From contig CAMNPN010000057.1 in NCBI GenBank assembly GCA_946548085.1, forward strand, positions 1-56,610: a DNA stretch of 56,610 nt, in the 5' to 3' direction. The stretch comes from an uncultured Prevotella sp. (GTDB lineage: Bacteria > Bacteroidota > Bacteroidia > Bacteroidales > Bacteroidaceae). Shown here one piece after another: positions 25,033 to 33,698 of the stretch (the stretch's first letter is position 1; the number at the start of each line of letters is the position of its first letter). Position numbers and translations under genes: made by a program. The notes below the pieces were generated by a model that ran no database searches, was not told the origin of the DNA, and saw nothing but the letters and a program-made list of their open reading frames with translations.

Positions 25033-26295
25033 TCATTTGCCCCACGAACCGATCCAGTAGTTGAGGTCGATGTCCTTGTAACTATCTGGTGCGATGCGCA
25101 CGGTGGTGTTCACGTCCGTCTTTCCCAGCAGGAAACGGTCGATATAGGCCTCTACCTCAGGGAACTGCACCTCGGGCAGTTGGCAGTGGCCGTGGTTGGC
25201 GACGATGGAGTAGCCCACACGATCAGCGATACCGAACTGTTCCCACACCTTCATGGCACCATTCATCGAGACATAGGCCGAAGGGTCTGCCAACCAAACG
25301 AAATCGGGATTGCCCAACATCAGCAGGGCGCGCGGGCAGACCATTGCTGCCAGTTCATGGTGGTCGTGGGGCAGATAGGCCACATTCTCCTCGCCATAAT
25401 TGTCGCGCAGACTCTCCTTGAACCAGTTGTAGTCTGTCTTATCCAGATTCTCCACCTGCTCGGCACCCGGCTGAATGTTCAGCCAGCGGGAGTAGCGCCA
25501 GTTAGCCACTCCGCCACCCCCAGGCTCCTGGGCGATGGTCAGAGCCACACGCTCGTCGAAGGCGCCGCAGAAGAGGGCCATCTTGCCGGCATAACTGCAG
25601 CCAGTCACGCCGATGTGCTTCGTATCAATCTTCGTCACCTCAGGACCTAACTGCTGCAGACCGTCGATGAGCCGGCTCAGTCCCCATGCCCACTCGCTGT
25701 AGGCACCATTGTCCTTGAGGTCGGGATAGAGGCGGTCGAAGTCGTAGTTGCCTCTTCCTGCGGGCTTACGTCCGAAGCGGGCACCAAACTGACTATAGTT
25801 GTTCACCTGCGACTCGCGGAAGGTCATTGTGGCGATGGGGCGGTTCTCGAAGAGACTCTTGGGCAGTGAGATGCCGCTGGTGCCGATCATGACGGGGTAG
25901 GGGGCCGTGCCCTTGGAAGGGTAGTTGATGAGGGCGCTGAGTTCGAGCGACTGTCCACCCACGGTGACGACGACCTTCAGTGTGTCGCCGTCCATGTGAG
26001 CCTTCACGGCCGAGGGGTCTACGGCGGGCTTCGTACCGATCTCGTAGTGCTGTATCTCTTTGGCAATCTCTCCGCGCCGCAGGCTCCAGTCCTTGAAGTC
26101 CGTCACGCGTCCGCTACCGTCCGACCATGCCAGGGGGTCGGGCAGGGTTTCCACTTTCGTGCCTTGTTCCTTCGTGGGCAGCACGGGGTTAGCTTTGATA
26201 CCAGTGTTCTCCGTCTCATAGACGAGTGGCAGTTGTTGTGCCTGTGTGTAGGCACTTGTCAGCACGACTGCCGTCAGCATGAATAGTTTCTTCAT
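25033..26295 (-). CDS. Secreted glucuronoyl esterase (CE15 family)
   Basis: 420 residues with signal peptide (MKKLFMLTAVVLTSAYTQAQ). Alpha/beta hydrolase of CE15 type, which cuts ester links between 4-O-methyl-glucuronic acid of xylan and lignin alcohols. Nucleophile S234 in VTGCSYAGK, the CE15-type acid E257 in IAQEPGGGG and the histidine in ANHGHCQ (H368/H370) form the expected triad. Suggests a plant cell-wall diet. It is in the same orientation as aroB upstream, with a hairpin between them. Confidence 0.85.
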   Translation of the reverse strand: MKKLFMLTAVVLTSAYTQAQQLPLVYETENTGIKANPVLPTKEQGTKVETLPDPLAWSDGSGRVTDFKDWSLRRGEIAKEIQHYEIGTKPAVDPSAVKAHMDGDTLKVVVTVGGQSLELSALINYPSKGTAPYPVMIGTSGISLPKSLFENRPIATMTFRESQVNNYSQFGARFGRKPAGRGNYDFDRLYPDLKDNGAYSEWAWGLSRLIDGLQQLGPEVTKIDTKHIGVTGCSYAGKMALFCGAFDERVALTIAQEPGGGGVANWRYSRWLNIQPGAEQVENLDKTDYNWFKESLRDNYGEENVAYLPHDHHELAAMVCPRALLMLGNPDFVWLADPSAYVSMNGAMKVWEQFGIADRVGYSIVANHGHCQLPEVQFPEVEAYIDRFLLGKTDVNTTVRIAPDSYKDIDLNYWIGSWGK

Positions 26296-26365
26296 ATCTT
26301 CTTACGTTTAATTGTAATGGTCTCCTTCTCTCCTTTACTCCTGTCTCCTTCTCTCCTTTTAAAAG

Positions 26366-26397
26366 AGATAGGGCTACTCTCGCGAGCGACCCTATCT
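26366..26397 (-). terminator. Hairpin after aroB
   Basis: AGATAGGG pairs with CCCTATCT with an inner CTCGCGAG; on the minus strand it is followed by CTCTTTTAAAAGG. Probably terminates aroB, which would leave the esterase gene to a promoter not seen. Flanking CTCCTTCTCTCC repeats lie at 26320-26360. Confidence 0.55.
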
Positions 26398-26451
26398 GCG
26401 ATTAGTTAGTAACATGATTAGGTCAATTAAGTTGATTGGTCGTCCTTAGTG

Positions 26452-27501
26452 TCAGCACTCGCGGTAGAAGTCGAGCGCCTCGTATATATCTTCCTTCGTG
26501 GCGGTCTGGTTGATGCGTATGTCGCCGATACCGCCTAAGAGGGTGAAGTTTATCGTGCCAACCACGTTCTTCTTGTCGTGGGTCATCAGTTCCAGCAGGG
26601 TGGGGTAGTCGTCGCAGGTGATGCTCATCTTCCCGTAGTGCTCCTTGATGAACCTCACGGTCTGGTGCATCTTCTCCGAGGGGAATCCGGTCTTTATGGC
26701 GCTCAGGTAGAGCTCGCAGATGAGGCCGTATGCGACGGCATAGCCGTGGAGAATAGGGGCATTGTTGGAGAGGGCGAACGACTCGAAGGCGTGTCCTGCA
26801 GTATGTCCGAGGTTCAGCGCCTTGCGTATGCCCTGCTCCGTGGGGTCTTCGGTGACGATGCGCTGCTTCACTGCCACGCTCTCTGCCAGCATCTTTTTGA
26901 ATGAAGAGTGACTCACACTTAATTCTTCATTGATGAGTTCCGCCCACATCTTCTCGTCGTTGATGAGTCCGTGCTTCAGCATCTCGGCATAGCCTGAGAG
27001 GATGTTCTTCGTGTCGAGCGTCTTCAGGAACGCGGTGTCGAGGATGACGGTGCTGGCATTGCTGAACACGCCGATCTCGTTCTTCAGTCCTCTGAAGTTG
27101 ATGCCCGTCTTGCCGCCTACGCTGGCGTCGACCATCGCAAGCAGTGTCGTGGGGATGTTGATATAGTTGATGCCCCGCTTGAAAGTGGATGCGGCGAAGC
27201 CCCCCAGGTCGGTTACCATGCCACCGCCTATATTTATTAATAAGGAGTGACGGGTGCCGCCTCCCTTGCCCAGCTCCTCCCACACATGGGCCAGCGAGTC
27301 GAGCGTCTTATGGGTGTCGGTGGCGCCGATTACGATGGTCTGAGCGCCTTCTACGCAGTCCATGCCGCTGACGAGGGGCAAACAGCAGCGCTCCGTCGTC
27401 TCGTCGACGAGGATGAACGTGCGGTCGTGCTCACATTCAGCAACGGCTGTCGTGAGGGCCTGTGTCAGATTTCGTGAAATAACCACCTTTTGCGGATTCA
27501 T
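26452..27501 (-). CDS. aroB: 3-Dehydroquinate synthase
   Basis: 349 residues; NAD- and metal-dependent second step of the shikimate pathway, supplying chorismate to aromatic amino acids and to the men pathway. Visible: GGGMVTDLGGFAASTFKRGI, IPTTLLAMVDASVGGKTGIN, SGYAEMLKHGLI, LNLGHTAGHAFES (metal His) and HGYAVAYGL. The ATG at 27501 is used, because the upstream TTG lies in the -7 box. A short in-frame palindrome (26900-26931) codes for EELSVSHSSFKK. Confidence 0.95.
   Translation of the reverse strand: MNPQKVVISRNLTQALTTAVAECEHDRTFILVDETTERCCLPLVSGMDCVEGAQTIVIGATDTHKTLDSLAHVWEELGKGGGTRHSLLINIGGGMVTDLGGFAASTFKRGINYINIPTTLLAMVDASVGGKTGINFRGLKNEIGVFSNASTVILDTAFLKTLDTKNILSGYAEMLKHGLINDEKMWAELINEELSVSHSSFKKMLAESVAVKQRIVTEDPTEQGIRKALNLGHTAGHAFESFALSNNAPILHGYAVAYGLICELYLSAIKTGFPSEKMHQTVRFIKEHYGKMSITCDDYPTLLELMTHDKKNVVGTINFTLLGGIGDIRINQTATKEDIYEALDFYREC
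26900..26931. repeat. Palindrome inside aroB
   Basis: AATGAAGA pairs with TCTTCATT around GTGACTCACACTTAAT, which has an inner GTGA..TCAC pairing. Located in frame in aroB at a surface helix; possibly a short repeat insertion. Confidence 0.4.
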
Positions 27502-27537
27502 CTTCTCGAGTTTATGGCTTGTCTTCTGTTGATGGTG

Positions 27538-27545
27538 CAAAGGTA
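27538..27545 (-). promoter_or_regulatory. -7 box for aroB
   Basis: TACCTTTG on the minus strand followed by CACC, 36 nt before the ATG at 27501. Confidence 0.65.
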
Positions 27546-27647
27546 CGAATATTTTTCAGATTGACAAGGAGAAAAGCGTTTTTTTTTGCTTTCCGTTAAA
27601 CTTTTACCCCTTTATTGCGTCAAAGAGGCATAAATTCACGATTATCA

Positions 27648-30578
27648 ATGAAAAAAATTGGATTGCTGATTGTCGCCCTGCTGGTGACAGTCGTTTCATT
27701 CGCCCAGCGAACAGTGAGAGGTACCGTAGTAGAGCAGGATACTCAGGAAGCCGTTATTCAGGCTACCGCCGCCCTGCTCAAAGGTGAAAAGGTTGTTGCC
27801 AACGCTGTTACCAACACCAACGGAGGATTCACGATCAAGGCCCCAGAGGAAGGGTCGTACACCCTGCAGGTGACCTATGTGGGATTCAAGACCTATACAA
27901 AGAAGATCACCCTGAAAGACGGCAAGGACCACAATGCGGGCACCATCAAGCTCGAGCCCGATGCCATCATGCTGAAGGGAGCCACCGTCACGGCGCGCGC
28001 CCAGAAGGTGACGCTCAAGGCCGACACCTTTGTATATAATGCCAACGCCTTCCGCACGCCTGAGGGATCGGTGGCCGAAGAGCTGGTGCGCCGTCTGCCT
28101 GGCGCCGAGGTCAGCGATGATGGCAGCATCAAGATCAACGGCAAGCAGGTGAAGAAGATCCTCGTCGACGGTAAGGAGTTCATGACTGGCGACACGAAGA
28201 CTGCCATGAAGAACCTGCCCACGAACATCATCGACCGCATCAAGGCCTACGACCAACAGAGTGACCTCGCCCGTGTGTCGGGCATCGAGGACGGTGAGGA
28301 GGAGACGGTGCTCGACTTCGGTATCAAGGCAGGCATGAACAGGGGCGTTATGCTCAATGCCGACCTCGCCGCTGGTACCAAGAGCCGCTATGCGGGCCGT
28401 GTCTTCGGTGGCGTGATGAAAAACGACATGAAGATGTTCCTCATGACCAATGCCAACAATACCAACGACATGGGCTTTCCCGGTGGTGGCGGTGGCGGAC
28501 GCTTCGGCGGCGGGCGCCAGGGGCTGACGGCAAACAAGATGGTCGGCGTGAACATGAACTACGAGAAGACCGACAAGCTGAAGCTCGACGGTAGCGTGCG
28601 CTGGAACCACAGCGACGGCGATGTGTTCTCAAGGAGCTCGTCGGAGAATTTCTACAGTGGCACCACCTCGTCGTTTGGCAATAGCATGAGCCAGAACTTC
28701 TCCCGCTCCAACCAGTGGAATGCGCAGATGCGACTGGAGTGGCAGCCCGACTCGATGACGAACATCATGTTCCGGCCTAACGTGAGCTACAGCTCGAACG
28801 ACGGTGAGAACAGCAGTGCCAGCGCCACCTTCGACAGCGACCCCTACGCCTACGACGCCGACCCGCTGACGAACTACAACAGTCTGACGAACATCCTGAA
28901 GAACTACAACCTGACCGACGGCATCAGCTATAGCGACTCGAAGAGTGCCCGTGGCATGCTGCAGTTCAACCGCCGGCTCAACAACTCCGGACGTAACATC
29001 ACCCTGCGCCTGAACGCCAACTGGAGCGAGGGCACCAGCAAGTCGATGTCGAACAACTACATCTATCTCTTCACCAACCCCGACACGACGGTCACCAACC
29101 GCTATAACCTCACGCCGCAAGACAGCTGGGGCTATACCGCGCGGCTCACCTACAGCGAGCCCATCATGCGGCAGGTGTACCTGCAGTTCAGCTACAGCTA
29201 TCAGTACAGTCACACCAAGAGCGACCGTGTCACCTACAGCCTCACCGATGTCGACTACTCCGACATCGTCCCCCGCTACCGCAACTGGGATTCCTACCTG
29301 CTGCGCCTCACCAATCCGCTCGACAGCTATGAGGACCAGCGGCTGAGCCGACTGTCGGAGTACAACAACTACAACCACACCGCCGAGGTGATGCTCCGCA
29401 TCGTGCGCAAGGCCTACACCTTCAACGTGGGCTTCCAGGTGCTGCCCCAGAAGTCGCACTTCATCCAGGACTATCAGGGCGTGCATGCCGACACCACCCG
29501 CACGGTGACCAACTTCACGCCGACCCTCGACTTCCGCTGGAAGAAGTCGGCCACAGGCCAGCTGCGCTTCACCTACCGCGGCCGTAGCCAGCAGCCCTCA
29601 ATGAGTGATCTGCTCGACATCGTCGACGACAGCAACCAGCTGCGTATCACGCGTGGTAACCCGGGACTGAAACCCTCGTTCACGCAGAACTTCCAACTCT
29701 TCTACAACGACTACTTCCAGAAGCACCAGCGCGCCGTGATGACCTTCCTGAACTTCTCGACGACGAGCAACTCGGTGGCCAACAAGTCGACCTATAACTC
29801 AGAGACCGGTGGTACAATCACCCGTCCGGAGAACGTCAACGGCAACTGGAACGGTAACATGGGCTTCATGTTCAACACTGCCGTCGACTCGGCAGCCTTC
29901 TTCAACGTGAACACCTTCACCAACCTGAGCTACAACCACAACGTGGGCTACGTGAGCATCAACAACGAGAGCGACTCGCAGAAGAGCGTCACCAACTCGC
30001 TCGGCATCGGTGAGCGCCTCTCGGCCAGCTACCGCAACGACTGGCTCGAGGTAGAGCTCAACGGCTCGCTCAACTACACCCGCTCGCGCAGTGAGCTGCA
30101 GCCTCTCAACGACCTCGACACCTGGCAGTTCTCCTATGGCGGCATGATCGGCGTGACGGCTCCCTGGGGCACGGCGCTCACCACGAACCTGAACATGCAG
30201 AGTCGTCGTGGCTATGCCGATGCCTCGATGAACACCAACGAACTGATCTGGAACGCCCAGGTGTCGCAGTCGTTCCTCAAGGGCAACGCCCTCACCATCT
30301 CGCTCCAGCTCTACGACATCCTCCACGAGCAGTCTACCTTCAGCCGCACCATCACGGCCCTGTCGCGCAACGATACCGAGTATAACGCCATCACGAGCTA
30401 CGGCATGGTGCACGTCATCTACCGCCTGAACCTCTTCGGAGGCCGTGGGGCCTTCGGTGGCCCGGGCTTCGGCGGCGGTCGTGGCATGCGAGGCGGTCAG
30501 CGTGGCGGTTTTGGCGGCGGTCCACGTGGCGGAGGCTTCGGTGGCGGCTTCGGTGGCGGAGGCGGGCGCCGGTTCTAA
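27648..30578 (+). CDS. Outer-membrane beta-barrel protein with carboxypeptidase regulatory-like and plug domains
   Basis: 976 residues. Signal peptide MKKIGLLIVALLVTVVSFAQ; carboxypeptidase regulatory-like domain (about 20-100: VRGTVVEQDTQEAVIQATAA); plug domain (RLPGAEVSDDGSIKINGKQV ... ILVDGKEFM); then a long barrel (OMP_b-brl_3 type). It resembles TonB-dependent receptors, but no clear TonB box is visible. Two low-complexity stretches stand out: GGGGGGRFGGGRQG near residue 280 and a 46-residue Gly/Arg/Phe tail ending GGGGRRF. The ATG at 27648 begins the signal peptide; the upstream in-frame start is rejected. No SusD partner is adjacent, so it is not a classic polysaccharide locus. Confidence 0.85.
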   Translation: MKKIGLLIVALLVTVVSFAQRTVRGTVVEQDTQEAVIQATAALLKGEKVVANAVTNTNGGFTIKAPEEGSYTLQVTYVGFKTYTKKITLKDGKDHNAGTIKLEPDAIMLKGATVTARAQKVTLKADTFVYNANAFRTPEGSVAEELVRRLPGAEVSDDGSIKINGKQVKKILVDGKEFMTGDTKTAMKNLPTNIIDRIKAYDQQSDLARVSGIEDGEEETVLDFGIKAGMNRGVMLNADLAAGTKSRYAGRVFGGVMKNDMKMFLMTNANNTNDMGFPGGGGGGRFGGGRQGLTANKMVGVNMNYEKTDKLKLDGSVRWNHSDGDVFSRSSSENFYSGTTSSFGNSMSQNFSRSNQWNAQMRLEWQPDSMTNIMFRPNVSYSSNDGENSSASATFDSDPYAYDADPLTNYNSLTNILKNYNLTDGISYSDSKSARGMLQFNRRLNNSGRNITLRLNANWSEGTSKSMSNNYIYLFTNPDTTVTNRYNLTPQDSWGYTARLTYSEPIMRQVYLQFSYSYQYSHTKSDRVTYSLTDVDYSDIVPRYRNWDSYLLRLTNPLDSYEDQRLSRLSEYNNYNHTAEVMLRIVRKAYTFNVGFQVLPQKSHFIQDYQGVHADTTRTVTNFTPTLDFRWKKSATGQLRFTYRGRSQQPSMSDLLDIVDDSNQLRITRGNPGLKPSFTQNFQLFYNDYFQKHQRAVMTFLNFSTTSNSVANKSTYNSETGGTITRPENVNGNWNGNMGFMFNTAVDSAAFFNVNTFTNLSYNHNVGYVSINNESDSQKSVTNSLGIGERLSASYRNDWLEVELNGSLNYTRSRSELQPLNDLDTWQFSYGGMIGVTAPWGTALTTNLNMQSRRGYADASMNTNELIWNAQVSQSFLKGNALTISLQLYDILHEQSTFSRTITALSRNDTEYNAITSYGMVHVIYRLNLFGGRGAFGGPGFGGGRGMRGGQRGGFGGGPRGGGFGGGFGGGGGRRF

Positions 30579-30673
30579 GCCCGTCGGGTAGCAAATTGTT
30601 AGCAAAAATCAAGGATTTGTGTCACTTTGCAAAAATAATTCTAATTTTGCTTGCAGATATACAATATTATAGG

Positions 30674-30681
30674 TATCTTTG
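30674..30681 (+). promoter_or_regulatory. Promoter of asnA
   Basis: TATCTTTG followed by CAGG, with TTGC near 30651-30654 as a -33 element (19 nt spacer). ATG is 27 nt downstream. Confidence 0.7.
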
Positions 30682-30708
30682 CAGGCAAAATTAGAATCAA
30701 CTGTAAAA

Positions 30709-31746
30709 ATGGGACAAGTAATCAAGCCCTTGCACTATGAGGCGCTTCTCAACATGAAGCAGACCGAGCAGGGCATCAAACTTATCAAGGATTTCTTTCA
30801 GCAGAACCTCTCCACCGAGCTACGTCTGCGCCGTGTCACTGCCCCCCTGTTCGTACTGAAGGGCCTGGGCATCAACGACGACCTCAACGGCGTGGAGCGG
30901 GCCGTCACCTTCCCCATCAAGGACCTGGGCGACGCGCAGGCCGAGGTGGTCCACTCGCTGGCCAAGTGGAAGCGGCTGTCGCTGGCCGAGTACCAGATAG
31001 AGCCGGGCTACGGCATCTATACCGACATGAACGCCATCCGTGCCGACGAGGAGCTCGACAACCTCCACTCGCTCTATGTCGACCAGTGGGACTGGGAGGC
31101 CGTCATCCGTCGTGAAGACCGCACCGTGGCCTTCCTCAAGGATATCGTCGAGCGCATCTATGCCGCCATCCGGCGCACGGAGTACCTCACGTGTGAGACC
31201 TATCCCCAGCTGAAGCCCTTCCTGCCAGAAAAGATCCACTTCATCCATGCCGAGGAGCTGCTGAAGATGTATCCCGACAAGACGCCCAAGGAGCGCGAGG
31301 ATGCCATCTGCGAGGCTTACGGTGCCGTGTTCATCATCGGCATCGGCGGCAAGCTCTCCAACGGCGAGAAGCACGACGGCCGTGCCCCGGACTATGACGA
31401 CTGGTCGACCGTTGCCGAGAACGGCCGTCAGGGGCTCAATGGCGATATCCTCATCTGGTATCCCATCCTGGGCCGCTCGTTCGAACTCTCGTCGATGGGC
31501 ATCCGTGTCGACAAGGAGTCGCTGCTGCGCCAGTTGAAACTGGAGCATCAGGAGGAGCGCGAACGACTCTACTTCCACCAGCAGTTGCTCAACGACCGCC
31601 TGCCCCTGTCCATCGGTGGCGGTATCGGCCAGAGCCGGCTCTGCATGGTGCTGCTCCACAAGGGTCATATCGGCGAGATCCAGGCCTCTATCTGGCCCGA
31701 CGACATGCGCCGTGAGTGCAAGGCCCTCGGCATGAACCTCATCTGA
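30709..31746 (+). CDS. asnA: Aspartate-ammonia ligase (asparagine synthetase A)
   Basis: 345 residues, class II aaRS-like fold. Makes asparagine from aspartate, ammonia and ATP. Visible: LSTELRLRRVTAPLFV, HSLAKWKRLSLAEYQI, YTDMNAIRADEELDNLHS, YVDQWDWEAVI, FIIGIGGKLSNGEKHDGRAPDYDDW and C-terminal LPLSIGGGIGQSRLCM. The start at 30709 follows the promoter; the earlier in-frame codon lies within it. Its stop overlaps the EamA gene start (TGATG). Confidence 0.95.
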   Translation: MGQVIKPLHYEALLNMKQTEQGIKLIKDFFQQNLSTELRLRRVTAPLFVLKGLGINDDLNGVERAVTFPIKDLGDAQAEVVHSLAKWKRLSLAEYQIEPGYGIYTDMNAIRADEELDNLHSLYVDQWDWEAVIRREDRTVAFLKDIVERIYAAIRRTEYLTCETYPQLKPFLPEKIHFIHAEELLKMYPDKTPKEREDAICEAYGAVFIIGIGGKLSNGEKHDGRAPDYDDWSTVAENGRQGLNGDILIWYPILGRSFELSSMGIRVDKESLLRQLKLEHQEERERLYFHQQLLNDRLPLSIGGGIGQSRLCMVLLHKGHIGEIQASIWPDDMRRECKALGMNLI

Positions 31747-32663
31747 TGTATATCGGCGAACTTATTTCCATCGGCGTGGCCTTCTCCTGGACGGCCACGG
31801 CGCTGTTGAGCGAGCTGGGCAGCAAGCGTCTGGGCAACCTGACGCTCAACGTGCTGCGCATGGCCCTCGCCCTGCTCTTCTCGATGGTGATGTTCTGGGT
31901 GGTCATGGGGTCGCCGTGGCCCTCGGGCGGCACGATCGAGGCTTACGGGTGGATGCTGCTCTCCGGACTCGTAGGCTATGTCATAGGCGACTTCTGTCTC
32001 TTCCAGTGCTATATCATCATCGGCTCGCGCTACGGACAGCTGTTCATGACGCTCGCACCGCTGGCGGCGGCCCTGACGGCGTGGATCGCGCTGGGGCAGC
32101 AGATGTCGGCGGTGAGCATCGTGGCGATGCTGGTCACCCTCTCGGGCATCGCCATCTCCGTCCTCGGCCGTGGCGAACACCGTCGGGTGTCGCTCAGCCT
32201 GCCCCTCAGCGGCGTGCTCTTCGCCGTGGCGGCAGCCGTCTGTCAGGGTGTCGGACTGGTGCTGAGTAAGATCGGCATGGACCGCTACGACGCGTCTTCC
32301 ATCCCCGCCTGGCTGGTGCCCTTCAGTGCCAACTTCTTCCGTTGCGTGGCCGGCATCGTGGGCTTCTCCCTGCTGTTATACCTGCGCGAGGGCTTCAGTC
32401 CGCTGCGCGAAGCCCTTCACGACCGCAAGGGCATGTCTGTGGCCACCGCCACCACCATCTTCGGCCCCTTCGTCGGCGTAGGCTTCTCGCTGATGGCCGT
32501 CCAGTACACCAGTGCCGGCATCGCCTCCACGCTGATGGCCCTCACGCCCATCATTATCATCCTGCCGAGCTACTGGCTCTTCCGCCAGCGCATCACGTGG
32601 CGTGCCGTCGTCGGCGCCCTGATCTCCGTCGTCGGCGTCAGCCTCTTCTTCCTCGGCGGCTGA
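31746..32663 (+). CDS. EamA/DMT family transporter
   Basis: 305 residues with about ten hydrophobic helices in two EamA repeats. First repeat begins YIGELISIGVAFSWTATALL and ends GIAISVLGRGE; the second begins GVLFAVAAAVCQGVGLVLSK and ends GVSLFFLGG. Drug/metabolite superfamily exporters carry amino acids or other metabolites; the substrate is unknown. It is translationally coupled to asnA (1-nt overlap), which hints at an amino-acid-related role. The HU/smalltalk remnant begins 16 nt past its stop. Confidence 0.85.
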   Translation: MYIGELISIGVAFSWTATALLSELGSKRLGNLTLNVLRMALALLFSMVMFWVVMGSPWPSGGTIEAYGWMLLSGLVGYVIGDFCLFQCYIIIGSRYGQLFMTLAPLAAALTAWIALGQQMSAVSIVAMLVTLSGIAISVLGRGEHRRVSLSLPLSGVLFAVAAAVCQGVGLVLSKIGMDRYDASSIPAWLVPFSANFFRCVAGIVGFSLLLYLREGFSPLREALHDRKGMSVATATTIFGPFVGVGFSLMAVQYTSAGIASTLMALTPIIIILPSYWLFRQRITWRAVVGALISVVGVSLFFLGG

Positions 32664-32678
32664 TCGCGCTTCTCCTTC

Positions 32679-33004
32679 ATCTTCTGCTTCTTCATTCTAC
32701 GGATTTATTTTATTCTACGGATTATAGGATGATAGGAGATTTTTTCCAAGGAGAGATTTTTATTCTAAGGAGTTTAGGAGTTGAGGAGATTTATTTTCTC
32801 TGATGAAGACTCCTTTTCTCCTATTCTCCTTAGACAAAACACACACCTCTCCTTAGACAGGCAGTCGTCCTTGAAGGCGCGGATAGTCAGCTTCTTACCC
32901 TTCGTATTCTCAGGGCTGAAATTGATCTTGATGCCGTTGATTAGGTTGTCCGCGCCCTTGGCGTACCTGAAACGTCGCACCTCCCTCTCTGCGGAAGTCA
33001 ACAA
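32679..33004 (-). pseudogene. Decayed HU-like/smalltalk cassette remnant
   Basis: On the minus strand, 32858-33004 encodes a stretch including GADNLINGIKINFSPENTKG and AFKDDCL, nearly identical to the HU-like gene at the left edge. The reading then jumps straight into the post-stop repeat region: the part equivalent to bases about 100-260 of the left copy is deleted. The AAGGAG/CTCCTT hairpin follows (about 32697-32850). The remnant ends with MKKQKM of a smalltalk start (32679-32696), beyond which similarity stops. No functional protein is expected. Confidence 0.8.
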
Positions 33005-33571
33005 AATTTACCGATCCATCTGACAGCCATAAGCTGTCTTTTTTAGTGCTTTTCAGCCACTCAGACTTTCCTTAGCCCAAACCCGGAGTTTCCATAGCCT
33101 AAACTCCCACTTTCCTTAGCCCAAAGTCTGGGCTTGCTTTAGCTTCAGTTACAGGATATATTTAAACCCGTCAAAATGTAAAGACGTTTCATTTGTTGCC
33201 AAGCCTTACACTCACTATCTGGGACAATGGGACAATGGGACAACGGGACAAAGGACAAGTTTAAGAGACAAAATCAAGTCTAAGTTATATAATTATTAAA
33301 TTATATATTATATATATTATAATATATATAATATATAAAATTTCTATAGTCCCTAATTATGCATGATGAGAACACCTTTTGTCCCGTTGTCCCTTTGTCC
33401 CATGTCCCGCTATATTGTGCAGCACACCGCTATACAGAGAGGGGTAACAAGTAGTATCGTTACCTTTCTTTTCGGGGATTGTGAGGGCAATGATAATTGA
33501 CCTATCTTATTTAAACACGTGGAAAGTGAAAAATTTAGGCGGTAATTATGCGGAAATCCGATTTCTTTTTG
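33005..33571. other. Non-coding repeat-rich region
   Basis: About 570 nt without a convincing gene. It holds three imperfect TTTCCTTAGCCCAAA units (33066-33125), the GGGACAA iteron-like arrays with AT-rich centre, and the approach to the purH promoter. Confidence 0.6.
33221..33409. repeat. Inverted GGGACAAN arrays around an AT-rich core (origin-like)
   Basis: Left array 33221-33260 has four GGGACAAN units plus a degenerate fifth; right array 33377-33409 has four reverse-complement units (TTGTCCCN). Between them lies about 60 nt of almost pure A/T (33286-33345). The layout of iterated 8-mers flanking an AT-rich segment resembles plasmid-type origins. It lies where the upstream region of the collapsed HU cassette would be expected. 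Confidence 0.7.
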
Positions 33572-33579
33572 TAATTTTG
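33572..33579 (+). promoter_or_regulatory. -7 box for purH-mre unit
   Basis: TAATTTTG followed by CACG. The 115-nt leader contains GCACGcaaaaCGTGC and AGCATaaAGCATGCT hairpins; no known riboswitch was recognised. Confidence 0.6.
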
Positions 33580-33698
33580 CACGCAAAACGTGCGAAAACG
33601 GGCTCTACCTCAGCATAAAGCATGCTTTCTGCGTTCGGTTTGCTCCGTTTTTGCGCTCAAATTTGCACTTTATATTTATAACGTTATAAGATTTAGAA

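Noticed and set aside
32774..33004. 76-residue minus-strand ORF as a real protein
   Set aside because: Its C-terminal half is translated from the AAGGAG repeat region after a deletion, so it is treated as a pseudogene.
33572..33698. Purine riboswitch in the IMP cyclohydrolase leader
   Set aside because: Two small hairpins exist, but I do not see the conserved three-way-junction sequence.
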